Assembly: GCA_028684065.1 (NCBI GenBank) | Contig: JAQUGO010000006.1 | Location: 62,001 to 126,000 of the forward strand | Length of the DNA: 64,000 nucleotides | Source: Sulfurospirillaceae bacterium | Lineage (GTDB): Bacteria; Campylobacterota; Campylobacteria; Campylobacterales; Sulfurospirillaceae | Direction: 5' to 3' | Part shown: positions 52,874-61,501 of the stretch, in pieces | Layout: each line of letters opens with the position of its first letter | Numbering within the stretch: the stretch's first letter is position 1 | The notes under the pieces: generated by a model | Databases searched by the model: none | What the model was told of the DNA's origin: nothing | Seen by the model: the letters and a program-made list of their open reading frames with translations, nothing else | Translations under genes and position numbers: made by a program

Positions 52874-53801
52874 CCGCCATAGTCGTTAAGCTTACAAAAG
52901 CATCTTCTAAGGAAGCTTCAAGTGGTATAATTTTTTCACATACAACGCCATCGTTTTCCAACTGCTTTATCATTGTTTGAATGGAATAATTTTCATGATA
53001 TAAAAGATGCACAGAGCGCCCAAAAATAGTTGCATCTTTAATAAAATCATAATTTTTTAAACACGCCAATGCTTTAGCAATCGGTGTGGCAAAAACTTCA
53101 GCACGAAGGTAACCTTTAGGATTAAGGCATGGATGATGTCGTATCTCATCTAAGGAGCCATTAATAACAAGCTTTGAGAGATAGATATATCCTAACCGTC
53201 CACATCGCTCCGCTTCATCCATGTAGTGAGTGGTGACAAAAAAAGTGACACCCATAGCGGCATATTCAAAAAAAATGTCCCATAATTGACGACGTGCTAC
53301 TGGGTCAATACCTGCAGTGGGCTCATCCAAAAAAAGCACTTTTGGCTCGTGCAAAATGGCACATGCAAAGGCTAAGCGTTGTTTCCATCCACCGCTGAGT
53401 TTCCCCGCCAAACGCTCTTTGTAGGGTAGAAGTTCTAATTTGGTGAGCAAAAAGTTTATGCGTTCATTAAGTTTGGTAGCTTCTAAACCATAGATAGAGC
53501 CATAAAAGCGCATATTTTCAATAACACTTAAATCTTCATAGAGGCTAAATTTTTGAGACATGTAGCCCACGTTTTGACGTATCATCTCGCCTTCTTTTTG
53601 GGCATCAAAGCCTAAAACAGATGCCTTGCCTTCACTGGGTGCTAAAAGACCGCATAGCATTTTAATAACAGTGGTTTTACCCGAACCATTGGGTCCTAAA
53701 AAGCCATAAATTTCACCTTGCTTGACCTGTATATTTAAGTCGTCAACTGCTAAGAAAGAGCCAAAACGCTTGGTTAGACCTTCCGTTGAAATGGCATTCA
53801 C
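52851..53801 (-). CDS. ABC transporter ATP-binding protein
   Basis: ATPase of 316 residues for the export system. Walker A GPNGSGKTT, the signature LSGGWKQRLAFACAILHEP, Walker B VLFLDEPTAGIDP and the switch FVTTHYMDEAERC are all intact. The last third (ATIFGRSVHLLYHENYS and after) is the extra domain common to ABC-2 drug and daunorubicin-type ATPases. It is coupled to the membrane-fusion gene by ATGA and overlaps the permease. Confidence 0.95.
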   Translation of the reverse strand: MNAISTEGLTKRFGSFLAVDDLNIQVKQGEIYGFLGPNGSGKTTVIKMLCGLLAPSEGKASVLGFDAQKEGEMIRQNVGYMSQKFSLYEDLSVIENMRFYGSIYGLEATKLNERINFLLTKLELLPYKERLAGKLSGGWKQRLAFACAILHEPKVLFLDEPTAGIDPVARRQLWDIFFEYAAMGVTFFVTTHYMDEAERCGRLGYIYLSKLVINGSLDEIRHHPCLNPKGYLRAEVFATPIAKALACLKNYDFIKDATIFGRSVHLLYHENYSIQTMIKQLENDGVVCEKIIPLEASLEDAFVSLTTMADENVQRV

Positions 53802-54754
53802 GGAGCTAATACCTCGATAAACATGCCACTTTTTAATTGAGTATCAGTGATGGTCGCTTTAATGGCAAAAAGTAGGTTGGCTCTGTCATTTTGTGTGGAG
53901 ATATTTTTGGGTGTAAATTCGGCACTATTGGCGATATAAAACACTTCGGCATTAAAAAGCTTAGGTGAGCCATCGATGCGTAGTGTGACTTTTTGTCCAA
54001 GATTAATCGTGTGCAAAAGTGTCTCAGGAACGTAAAATTTTGCATACATGTTTTGAGGAGTGCTAAACTGTACGGCAATTTGATTTTTACTGACCAAATC
54101 ACCTACTTGCACAGAAATTTTTTCAATTCTTCCATCCTCTGGTGCGATAATCGTGGCTTCATCTAATGCTATCAACCAAAGATTAAGTCCTGCTTGACTC
54201 TCTTTCAAAAGAGCTTTTTGCAAAGCAATATCTTCTACTCGAAAACCATTTTGGTAAAGAGTGAGTTTTGCAGCACTTAATGCGTAATTTGCTTCGGCTT
54301 CATGCAAAGATTTTTGAGCAATGTCATATTCTTGTTGTGTGGTAGCCTTAGCAAGAAAAAGTTTATGCTGTCTTTCATATTGTGCTTTTGCATTGATACG
54401 AGTAGCATTTTTAGCATCCATTTCTGCTTTGACCATCATAATTTCTTCTTTTTGGTAGCCATTGTTGAGTTTGTTAAGGGATTGTTGTATGGATTCTATT
54501 TTGGCTTTTAAGGCTTCAATGTTAGCTTCGGTCTCTTTTGTGTCAAAGCGAAGAATAGCATCGCCTTTTTTAACATTTTCGCCTTCTTGTTTGAAAACGT
54601 GTTCAACCCTTCCACCAACTTTGGAACCAAGATAGGCATCGTGTGTCTCAATTTGTCCGCTAAAAGTGAGGTGAGTAGGTGAAAAAAATGAAAATCCAGA
54701 AAGAAATCCAACCAAAAGAACTAGTAAAGAGCTGTCAAATAGTCGCTTTAGCAT
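53798..54754 (-). CDS. HlyD/YbhG-type membrane fusion protein
   Basis: Periplasmic adaptor of 318 residues: N-terminal anchor (LLVLLVGFLSGFSFFS), a first half-lipoyl segment (VGGRVEHVFKQEGENVKKGDAIL), a long alpha-hairpin (about 70-190) and the second half-lipoyl segment (TIIAPEDGRIEKISVQVGDLV). It links the ABC permease to an outer-membrane channel. No TolC gene is nearby, so a channel encoded elsewhere must be used. First gene of the exporter operon. Confidence 0.92.
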   Translation of the reverse strand: MLKRLFDSSLLVLLVGFLSGFSFFSPTHLTFSGQIETHDAYLGSKVGGRVEHVFKQEGENVKKGDAILRFDTKETEANIEALKAKIESIQQSLNKLNNGYQKEEIMMVKAEMDAKNATRINAKAQYERQHKLFLAKATTQQEYDIAQKSLHEAEANYALSAAKLTLYQNGFRVEDIALQKALLKESQAGLNLWLIALDEATIIAPEDGRIEKISVQVGDLVSKNQIAVQFSTPQNMYAKFYVPETLLHTINLGQKVTLRIDGSPKLFNAEVFYIANSAEFTPKNISTQNDRANLLFAIKATITDTQLKSGMFIEVLAP

Positions 54755-54836
54755 TATCCTATCCTTATATACGCGCCTAGTGTGCCATTATAAAACAATT
54801 AGCTGCTTTGGTCAAGTAGTGTGATAAAAAATAAAC

Positions 54837-54851
54837 AATTTAAGTTAAATT
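54837..54851. promoter_or_regulatory. 15-bp palindrome in the exporter/rhodanese intergenic region
   Basis: AATTTAA-G-TTAAATT is perfectly symmetrical, about halfway between the two divergent start codons. It may be an operator for the exporter operon. Confidence 0.35.
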
Positions 54852-54920
54852 AGTTTTTGTGATAACTTTAAACATCCCCATACTACAATATAAGATAAAT
54901 TGATAGGTAAAGGATTGAGA

Positions 54921-55619
54921 ATGTTCAAAATAGTTTTATTAGCGTTTGTAGCATCCTTTTTATGGGCAGAATACAATCCTATGGTTCTTCAATTAACGGG
55001 CGTTAAAACAACACATGAATATAGTAATGGCACTCAAAAAGAGATTGATATTCAGCGTGAAAGTCCCAAAGAATGCCTTAATGTTGGCATTGATGTAGCC
55101 CTTATATTTAATGGCAATTTTGCAAATGAAAAAGTGCCACAAGCGTGTGTTAAAAGTTTTGTAACGACTGTTGGTAAAGCACAACCAATAATAGTAGCAC
55201 CAGGTGTTCGGACTGTTGGAGAGGTGGAGGTGCTCGATTTTATCAAACATAAATCAGGGAGTATTCCTCGTGACTATATACTCGTAGATGCTCGTGGAAC
55301 GGAATGGTTTGAGCAAATGAGTATTCCTAGTAGTGTCAATATTCCTTATACTGACATGGAATACGATGAGGTCGTACCAGAAGATTTTGCACGTACCATG
55401 AACCTTTTATCGTTTGAAAAAAAAGGAGATACCTATGATTTTAGTCATGCTAAAACGGCATTGTTATTCTGTAATGGTCCGTGGTGCTCACAATCACGAC
55501 TTGGAATTCAAAAGTTATTGAAAATCGGCTATCCCAAAGAGAAATTATTGTGGTATCGAGGTGGAATGCAAGATTGGCTTATCTTTGGTTTTACAACCGT
55601 AAAGCATTCTCCTCATTAA
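54921..55619 (+). CDS. Secreted rhodanese-like protein
   Basis: Periplasmic protein of about 232 residues with a signal peptide (FKIVLLAFVASFLWA). The frame opens at 54900, but ATG 54921 follows AAAGGATTGAGA. The rhodanese domain spans the second half: YILVDARGTEWFEQMSIPSSVNIPYTD, then the active-site loop ALLFCNGPWCSQSR and a terminal LWYRGGMQDWLIFG. The loop has a second Cys (CNGPWC) next to the nucleophile position. It probably handles sulfane sulfur. It shares TTAA stop codons with the convergent haemerythrin gene. Confidence 0.88.
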   Translation: MFKIVLLAFVASFLWAEYNPMVLQLTGVKTTHEYSNGTQKEIDIQRESPKECLNVGIDVALIFNGNFANEKVPQACVKSFVTTVGKAQPIIVAPGVRTVGEVEVLDFIKHKSGSIPRDYILVDARGTEWFEQMSIPSSVNIPYTDMEYDEVVPEDFARTMNLLSFEKKGDTYDFSHAKTALLFCNGPWCSQSRLGIQKLLKIGYPKEKLLWYRGGMQDWLIFGFTTVKHSPH

Positions 55620-56047
55620 AATAGTGGTTGAATATCACCCATGGGAATATAAGTATTTTTACGCCATTTCTCAATTTTGATATCATTTTCGAGAATGTGT
55701 TCCACTAGCCATTTATGGGTGATATACTTCATACTTTCTTGTAACGAAAAAATGGTTTTTTTTTCTTTGAGCGCAGTCGTGATATCTTTGATAATATGTT
55801 CATGTAGTTTTTTATGCTGTGCAAAGTGTGGGTATTCTATGCTTTGCATGTAGGCTTCTTCTTCTGCAAAATGTTCTTTCATATAGGTAAAAAATTCTTT
55901 AAAAAGAGCGGCTAAATCTTCTTTAGTTGTTGTACTTTTATCCAATTGGCTAACACGATTGGCGAGCTTAAAAAGCTCTTTATGCTGTGCATCTATTTTG
56001 TTATGATTGAGGCTAAAACGTTCTTGCCACTCTATCGCCATATCCAT
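55616..56047 (-). CDS. Bacteriohaemerythrin
   Basis: Non-haem di-iron oxygen-binding protein of 143 residues, one four-helix bundle. The ligands are visible in HNKIDAQHKELF, HFAEEEAYMQ, YPHFAQHKKLHEHI and THKWLVEHILENDIKIE. It is proposed to carry, store or sense oxygen in microaerophiles. The stop codon overlaps that of the rhodanese gene in the sequence TTAA. It stands as a single-gene unit. Confidence 0.95.
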   Translation of the reverse strand: MDMAIEWQERFSLNHNKIDAQHKELFKLANRVSQLDKSTTTKEDLAALFKEFFTYMKEHFAEEEAYMQSIEYPHFAQHKKLHEHIIKDITTALKEKKTIFSLQESMKYITHKWLVEHILENDIKIEKWRKNTYIPMGDIQPLF

Positions 56048-56126
56048 TTCCTTTTATGAAAAATAATTATATTGTAGCATTCTTTTTAAATTTTGTCGTC
56101 TTGGCTAAATAGTATTATGTTACATA

Positions 56127-57632
56127 TTATCTTTGGTTCAGCTTCTTCATTGGTAGGAGCAAAATTACCAAAATACCACTAAGAATAGAGAGAATACACC
56201 CTAAAATCATCGTCTGATGTACGCCATCCACAAAAGCGTTATCGACAAGATTCAAAAGCTTTTCGTGAAGGGCACTGTTTGGAAGTGCAGTGATGGTTTG
56301 ATGAGCGGATTGAATAGACATTTTTAGCGCTTCTAATAGGCTCGAATCTGTCTCAATGGTATTTACATGTAAAAGGTAAATACGGTTAACGTAACTGCCC
56401 AAGATAGCAATGCTCATTGCAGCAGAGAGCTCTATGGTTGTATCGTTTAAGGCACTTCCCACACCCGCTTTTTCGCTAGGGATTGAGCCCATAATCGAAT
56501 CGGTCGAAGGTAGCATGGAAAGTCCCATCCCCAAGCCTTGAACAAAAAACCCAATCAGAATTGCCCAAAGCGGCATATGCACATCAATCGTAAAGACAAA
56601 TATTGCCATTCCGAGCGCTGAAATGATCATTCCACCGCCAATAACTATAGGCGTTCCATACGCTTTGACGGCATTGGATGCAAACTTAGAGCCTAGTGCA
56701 ACACCCAGTGTCATCGGCATAAGCAGTAATCCCGCTTCCAAAGCGCTGTAGCCTTGCACCGTTTGAAAAAGTTGTGAGAAGAAAAACATCGAGCCGACCA
56801 TTCCAAAAACAATGAGCGCAATCGCCAAAGAGGGAATGGTAAACGTGCGTTTTTCAAACAGCTCAAAAGGAATCATGGCATACGAACAACGCCTCTCCCA
56901 AAAGATGAAAAGAAGACAAAATATCAGCCCAAGCATCAAACTTATATGAACAGTGGTATCACTCCAGCTTCTAACCCCCGCTTCGATAATGCCATATGTC
57001 AGTGCAAATAAGAAGAGCACACATAAAAACATGCCAACAATGTCGGCTTTAGCGCTTTGATTGTGCGATTCAGGCAAGAGCCATGAGGCGTAGAGAAAAG
57101 CGATGAGTCCAATAGGAAGATTGATAAAAAAGACCCAATGCCATGACGCATATTCGATGATGATACCTCCCACTAACGGCCCAATGCCTTGGCTTAAGCC
57201 AAAAATCATCGACCAAAGGCCAATCGCTTTCATGCGCTCATTGGCATCTGTAAACATATGCGTGATGATGGAGAGTGTGGAGGGCATAATAAATGCGGCT
57301 CCAAAGCCACTGAGACTACGAAAAAGTATCAACTCTTGCGTTGAGCTTGACAGCCCTGCCCCTAAAGAGGCAAAGCTAAAGAGGACAATGCCAATTTTGA
57401 GAAATAATTTTCGTCCATAATAATCTCCCAAAGCGCCAATCGTAATTAAAATGGAGGCAAATACGAGGATGTAAATATCGACAATCCATTGAAGTTCACT
57501 CATGCTAGATTTTAAATCAGTTGATATAGAGGGAAGGGCAACATCAAGGACAGTATTGTCCAATGTGATAACGGACATAGCAAGGCAAAGTGCGCCCAGT
57601 CCTGCCCATCTTTTTTCATAGGTATAAGGCAT
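56127..57632 (-). CDS. MFS drug transporter, DHA2 (14-segment, EmrB) type
   Basis: Proton-driven exporter of 501 residues with about 14 membrane segments. LDNTVLDVALPSISTDL (TM1, motif D1), GALGDYYGRKLFLKIG (motif A), and RSLSGFGAAFIMPSTLSII (motif B region) mark the DHA2 family. LWSMIFGLSQGIGPLVGG is motif C, specific for exporters. A long loop near the C-terminus is typical. The upstream gap holds a 13-bp inverted repeat and a TTACATGTAA site. No EmrA adaptor is adjacent. Confidence 0.93.
   Translation of the reverse strand: MPYTYEKRWAGLGALCLAMSVITLDNTVLDVALPSISTDLKSSMSELQWIVDIYILVFASILITIGALGDYYGRKLFLKIGIVLFSFASLGAGLSSSTQELILFRSLSGFGAAFIMPSTLSIITHMFTDANERMKAIGLWSMIFGLSQGIGPLVGGIIIEYASWHWVFFINLPIGLIAFLYASWLLPESHNQSAKADIVGMFLCVLFLFALTYGIIEAGVRSWSDTTVHISLMLGLIFCLLFIFWERRCSYAMIPFELFEKRTFTIPSLAIALIVFGMVGSMFFFSQLFQTVQGYSALEAGLLLMPMTLGVALGSKFASNAVKAYGTPIVIGGGMIISALGMAIFVFTIDVHMPLWAILIGFFVQGLGMGLSMLPSTDSIMGSIPSEKAGVGSALNDTTIELSAAMSIAILGSYVNRIYLLHVNTIETDSSLLEALKMSIQSAHQTITALPNSALHEKLLNLVDNAFVDGVHQTMILGCILSILSGILVILLLPMKKLNQR
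56363..56372. repeat. TTACATGTAA palindrome (DHA2 transporter, frame LHV on minus)
   Basis: Exact copy, read on the minus strand as Leu-His-Val within LLHVNTIET. Confidence 0.8.
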
Positions 57633-57683
57633 TTAAACGGTTCCTAGAAGTGCAAAAAATTGTAATTTTATAGGAGATGATAA

Positions 57684-57717
57684 TATCAAAAATCAGCTTA
57701 GGCACTGATTTTTGATA
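57684..57717. terminator. 13-bp inverted repeat between the two MFS genes
   Basis: TATCAAAAATCAG and CTGATTTTTGATA are perfect reverse complements around an 8-base loop. It lies 30 bases after the upstream MFS gene's stop and 52 before the DHA2 start. Best read as a terminator for the first, but an operator for the second is possible. Confidence 0.6.
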
Positions 57718-57731
57718 CGACAACAATATCT

Positions 57732-57741
57732 TTACATGTAA
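57732..57741. repeat. TTACATGTAA palindrome (intergenic)
   Basis: Exact copy 6 bases after the stop of the MFS gene at 57748. Confidence 0.8.
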
Positions 57742-57747
57742 AAGAAT

Positions 57748-58920
57748 TTAGGCCACTTTGGTCTGTTGTGTGGATAACGCAGCGTAGATAATAATGGCTA
57801 AAGAGAGGACACTTAAGCTTAGGAGTTGAATGGTCACAAGCGCCCAACCACCATGTTCCCAACAATAGACGCCAATAAACGTTCCAAACGCACCTCCTAC
57901 AAACATTGAGCTCATGTAAGCAGTGTTGATACGGCTGTGCGCGCGCTCATCTAAGGTGTAGATTTGCGCTAAGTTATTGATTTGCACCGCTTGAAAGCCG
58001 ATGTCAAGCAACAAAATTGCTACGATAAAGGCGGCGAGGCTGGTATCAAACCACTTCATGATAAGAATACTAACAACAATCATTCCCACGGAGAGTATTT
58101 TAGTAAAGGTTGGGTTGACCTTGTCTGCTACTTTGCCAATATAAGGGGCTAAAAGTGCTCCTGCGGCTGCAAGGATTCCAAAAAGACCGATGATATCGCT
58201 CTCAAAATTAAAAGGTGATTGGGAGAGTTTAAACGTCAGTGTTGTCCAAAAAGAGCAAAATACACCAAATAAAACGGTAATCAACAGCGCATTGCTACGT
58301 AAAAGTGCAAAGCGTTTGAGTTGGTACACAGAAGAGTAGAGCAGGGAGGCGTAACTTTTAGAGAAGTTTGGCGTAACATTAGGAAGCATTTTAGCCACCA
58401 TCACCATACAGCCAAGTACAAGGAGCGCTGAGAGTGCAAAAATAACATGCCAGTTGTCAAACCAATCGGTGATGTATCCGCTCAGCGTTCGAGCCAACAA
58501 AATGCCTGTGAGTAGACCGCTAAAGATGGAGCCTACGACTTTGCCTTTGTCTTTGCCACTCATGGCTGCTGCCATTGGGATAACGATTTGTGCGGAGACG
58601 GCAAAAAGTCCTGCAAAAAGGCTCAGAGCGTAGAGCACATAGATGTTCTCCACAAAAGAGAGTCCAATCAAGGAGAGGCCCAATAAAAAATGTGAAAGCA
58701 ACAGGAGCTTTTTTCGATCCATTTTATCGCCAAGGGGGCTTACAAAAAAGAGCCCTAAACCGTACCCGATTTGCGAAAATGTGGGTAGATTTCCAACGGC
58801 TAAAGCGCTTACATGTAAATCGTGAGCGATGATATTTAAAATGGGTTGATTGTAGTAAATATTGGCCACATTAACGCCCGCAACCGCAGATATCACGTAG
58901 ATCTGTTTTGGTGAAATCAT
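57748..58920 (-). CDS. MFS transporter (12-segment, YgaY/arabinose-efflux-like)
   Basis: Membrane exporter of 390 residues. The opening AVAGVNVANIYYNQPILNII and the motif A segment VSPLGDKMDRKKLLLLSHFLLG identify a branch of uncharacterised 12-segment MFS permeases. SGLLTGILLARTLSGYITDW continues the exporter-like pattern. It follows the AraC-type regulator gene on the same strand, with a 184-base gap, and is a likely target of it. One TTACATGTAA encodes LHV near residues 35-37. Confidence 0.9.
   Translation of the reverse strand: MISPKQIYVISAVAGVNVANIYYNQPILNIIAHDLHVSALAVGNLPTFSQIGYGLGLFFVSPLGDKMDRKKLLLLSHFLLGLSLIGLSFVENIYVLYALSLFAGLFAVSAQIVIPMAAAMSGKDKGKVVGSIFSGLLTGILLARTLSGYITDWFDNWHVIFALSALLVLGCMVMVAKMLPNVTPNFSKSYASLLYSSVYQLKRFALLRSNALLITVLFGVFCSFWTTLTFKLSQSPFNFESDIIGLFGILAAAGALLAPYIGKVADKVNPTFTKILSVGMIVVSILIMKWFDTSLAAFIVAILLLDIGFQAVQINNLAQIYTLDERAHSRINTAYMSSMFVGGAFGTFIGVYCWEHGGWALVTIQLLSLSVLSLAIIIYAALSTQQTKVA
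58809..58818. repeat. TTACATGTAA palindrome (MFS gene, frame LHV on minus)
   Basis: Exact copy, read on the minus strand as Leu-His-Val within HDLHVSALAVG. Confidence 0.8.
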
Positions 58921-59104
58921 TTTCTTTCCTTATCGATTTTTATTAGAGTCCTTTACACGTCTTTAAAGCAAAGCTCTAAAGACTACGTTAACACTGGGTA
59001 ATCTTTCGCAGAATGCCCATGCATCTTCGATGCTCTAAGTAATGAAATAGTACCTGATAAGGAAGATTTTTTAAGTGCTAGATTCAAGCGAATCATTGCG
59101 CAAA

Positions 59105-60004
59105 TCAAACATTTTGGGTTTGTCGATAGATTTGCGGTGTTTGGTTGAGCTTTTTTTTGAAAAAGTTGATGAAATGCGCCGACTCTTCGTAGCCTAACGC
59201 ATAGGCGATGTCACCCACACTCCATGAGGAGTGTTTGAGCAAAATCTTCGCCTCTTCCAACACGCGCTGTGCGATGCGCTCGGTGGTGGTTTTTTCGCTC
59301 ACCTCTTTGAGGGTTCGATTCAAGTGATTGGGGTGAATATTAAGAAGTCTGGCAAAATCACTGGGGTTTTTAAGCTCAAGGCGCTCATAGGGCGATGTGA
59401 TCGGGAATTGTCTTTCAAGCAGTTCGTTAAACAGTGAATCAATTTTGCGTTTTTTATCGCTTTGCACATCGGGAATGATACTCGCAGGCTCCATCTTAAG
59501 GGCGATATGAATGAGCTCCATCGTCCAGTTGCGCAACAGATCATCCCTATAAGCATAAGTGGAGCTAATTTCTGTGAGCATCTTTTCAAAAAGCGCTTCG
59601 ACCTCTTTGGCTGTTTTATCATTGAGCAAAAACAGTTTGGGGTGCTCAGGTTTGTAGATGGGATAGTTTCGAATCGCTCCGTAGTTGTAAAAAAAAGCTT
59701 CGGTAAAAATACAAAAATAACCGCACTTCTTACCATCAAGTGACTCCCAACTGTATGGCACCAAAGGGTCTGAAAACATCAGTGCGTACTGGTCACTTTG
59801 CAAAGTTTTATCGGCGTAATGAACCCTATGTTTGCCTTTTAAAAACGTGATTTTAAAGTAATCCTTGCGACTGTAAGGGATTTCAGCACATTCTTGTCTG
59901 GTAAAGACATTGAAGTGCCCGATGCCATTGTCTACGTTTTGGGGCAGTGGGTGTGTGATTCGTTTGTAAAATGCTTCCAGTGTTTCCATAAAATAATTAT
60001 ACAT
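59105..60004 (-). CDS. AraC family transcriptional regulator
   Basis: Regulator of about 299 residues (294 if started at the second Met, 59989). The N-terminal half is a cupin-type sensor (KITFLKGKHRVHYADKTL, LVPYSWESLDG). The C-terminal double helix-turn-helix has FARLLNIHPNHLNRTLKEVS and WSVGDIAYALGYEESAHFINFFKKKLNQTP, the family signature. It probably controls the MFS genes downstream. The 184 bases between it and the MFS gene carry only a short TCTTTA/TAAAGA hairpin that I can see. No clear ribosome site precedes either start. Confidence 0.92.
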   Translation of the reverse strand: MYNYFMETLEAFYKRITHPLPQNVDNGIGHFNVFTRQECAEIPYSRKDYFKITFLKGKHRVHYADKTLQSDQYALMFSDPLVPYSWESLDGKKCGYFCIFTEAFFYNYGAIRNYPIYKPEHPKLFLLNDKTAKEVEALFEKMLTEISSTYAYRDDLLRNWTMELIHIALKMEPASIIPDVQSDKKRKIDSLFNELLERQFPITSPYERLELKNPSDFARLLNIHPNHLNRTLKEVSEKTTTERIAQRVLEEAKILLKHSSWSVGDIAYALGYEESAHFINFFKKKLNQTPQIYRQTQNV

Positions 60005-60066
60005 AAATTGTTTGACCTATAAAAATTTTGCATAATAAAACAACACTCCTTTTGTTACCAAGTTGA

Positions 60067-60072
60067 TATAAT
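60067..60072 (+). promoter_or_regulatory. Probable -10 box (TATAAT) of phoH
   Basis: TTGATATAATG. It overlaps the upstream in-frame ATG (60071), so that ATG cannot be in the transcript and the 60107 start is favoured. Confidence 0.5.
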
Positions 60073-60106
60073 GTTTGCATATAATTACTGTGTGAAAGGA
60101 AGGCAG

Positions 60107-61501
60107 ATGTCAGTCAGCAAAGCTTATGTGCTTGATACCAACATTATCTTGCATAACACCAATTTTATTAAAGAGTTATGTGATGGTGGCAATAACATCA
60201 TCGTGATTCCAGAAACCGTTCTCATTGAATTAGAGGACTTTAAGAAAAACTTCACAGAACTGGGTTATCAAGCCAGAAGTTTTGCACGAATGTTAGCCTC
60301 GTGCACGGTGTTAGAAGTAGATATTAGAGAAAATGTACGCATCGTTAAGATGCAACACGGCGAAGATGTTTTCATCCATCTTTTCTCAAAAAATCTGTAC
60401 GAATCTGATTTAGATGCACAGTATATTAATGAGTCAAACGATAAACGCATTATTGAAGTAGCCGCTTCTGCACAAGAGTATTATACGGATAAAAAAGTCG
60501 TTTTTCTCTCTATTGATGTTTATGCACGAATGTTTGGTCTTTTCTCTAACGTCACAGTGGAGTCTTTACGAGAAGATAGAAGCGATGTACCTGATTTTGA
60601 ATTTGTCAAACAACTCAAACTTGATTCGGCACTGTTTAATACCCTTGATAAAAAGCTGATTACCGAGTATGACCCAGAGTATCGAAGTGGCAATTACAGT
60701 TATGAATTTCTCAGCGATGATGGCAACAGCACCTATGGCGTAATATCCCCTGGTGGGGTGATACATATCATCAATGAAGATTTGGATTTTAGAGGTTTGG
60801 AAGTTAAGCCTATCAATACCAAGCAAAAGTTTTTTATGAAAGCCCTTCTGAGTAATCTCTATGATATACATGTCATTGATGCTCGTGCGGGAAGTGGTAA
60901 AACTTTGATGGCCTTTGTGGCGGCGATGCGTTTAGTGATGAAAGGAAGTTACGAAAAGATTGTGTATGTACGAAACTCCATCGAAAGTGTGGATAAGGGT
61001 GCGGATATCGGATTTTTATCGGGCAATGATGAAAAATTTAGAATTTACAATATGGCCTTGTACGATACGCTTGAATTTATCGCTAAGAAAAAGATGAAAA
61101 AACGTGATGTAATGGAGCCTCAAGTGGCAATTGAGAAAAAGGTTGCTGAGTTGATTACGAAGTTTAACATCGAAAAATTGTGGCCAGGTGAAGCGAGAGG
61201 GCGAACACTCAGTAATGCCATTGTGATTTTAGATGAGTGGCAAAACAGCTCCAACAATACCACACAGCTTATTCTCTCACGCCTTGATAATAACTGTAAA
61301 GCGATTGTGATTGGCTCAAACAGACAAATCGACAATATGTATCTCAATCGTTTCAACAATGGTTTGACGTCGCTTTTAAAACAAACGAAAAAAGAACAAA
61401 CACATATCTCATTGTTTGCGATAGAGCTTGACAAATCCGTTCGCGGTAAGTTTTCACATTTTGCCGATGAAATATTTGGAGATATTGATAAAAATAAATG
61501 A
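60107..61501 (+). CDS. PhoH family ATPase with N-terminal PIN domain (PhoH2/YlaK type)
   Basis: Cytoplasmic protein of about 464 residues. The N-terminal PIN nuclease domain (KAYVLDTNIILHNTNFIKEL, then VIPETVLIELEDF) covers the first 130 residues. The PhoH ATPase begins near 250 with DARAGSGKTLMAFVAAM (Walker A), then YVRNSIESVDKGADIGFL and AIVILDEWQN (Walker B). PIN-PhoH proteins act as RNA helicase/RNases in other bacteria. AAGGAAGG lies before ATG 60107. The next gene overlaps by ATGA. Confidence 0.93.
   Translation: MSVSKAYVLDTNIILHNTNFIKELCDGGNNIIVIPETVLIELEDFKKNFTELGYQARSFARMLASCTVLEVDIRENVRIVKMQHGEDVFIHLFSKNLYESDLDAQYINESNDKRIIEVAASAQEYYTDKKVVFLSIDVYARMFGLFSNVTVESLREDRSDVPDFEFVKQLKLDSALFNTLDKKLITEYDPEYRSGNYSYEFLSDDGNSTYGVISPGGVIHIINEDLDFRGLEVKPINTKQKFFMKALLSNLYDIHVIDARAGSGKTLMAFVAAMRLVMKGSYEKIVYVRNSIESVDKGADIGFLSGNDEKFRIYNMALYDTLEFIAKKKMKKRDVMEPQVAIEKKVAELITKFNIEKLWPGEARGRTLSNAIVILDEWQNSSNNTTQLILSRLDNNCKAIVIGSNRQIDNMYLNRFNNGLTSLLKQTKKEQTHISLFAIELDKSVRGKFSHFADEIFGDIDKNK

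Noticed and set aside
57103-57420. 105-codon plus-strand frame inside the DHA2 transporter
   Set aside because: Antisense to membrane-segment codons; no ribosome site.
60071-60106. Upstream ATG start for the PhoH protein
   Set aside because: It overlaps a good -10 box and lacks a ribosome site, while ATG 60107 has AAGGAAGG and matches the family start.
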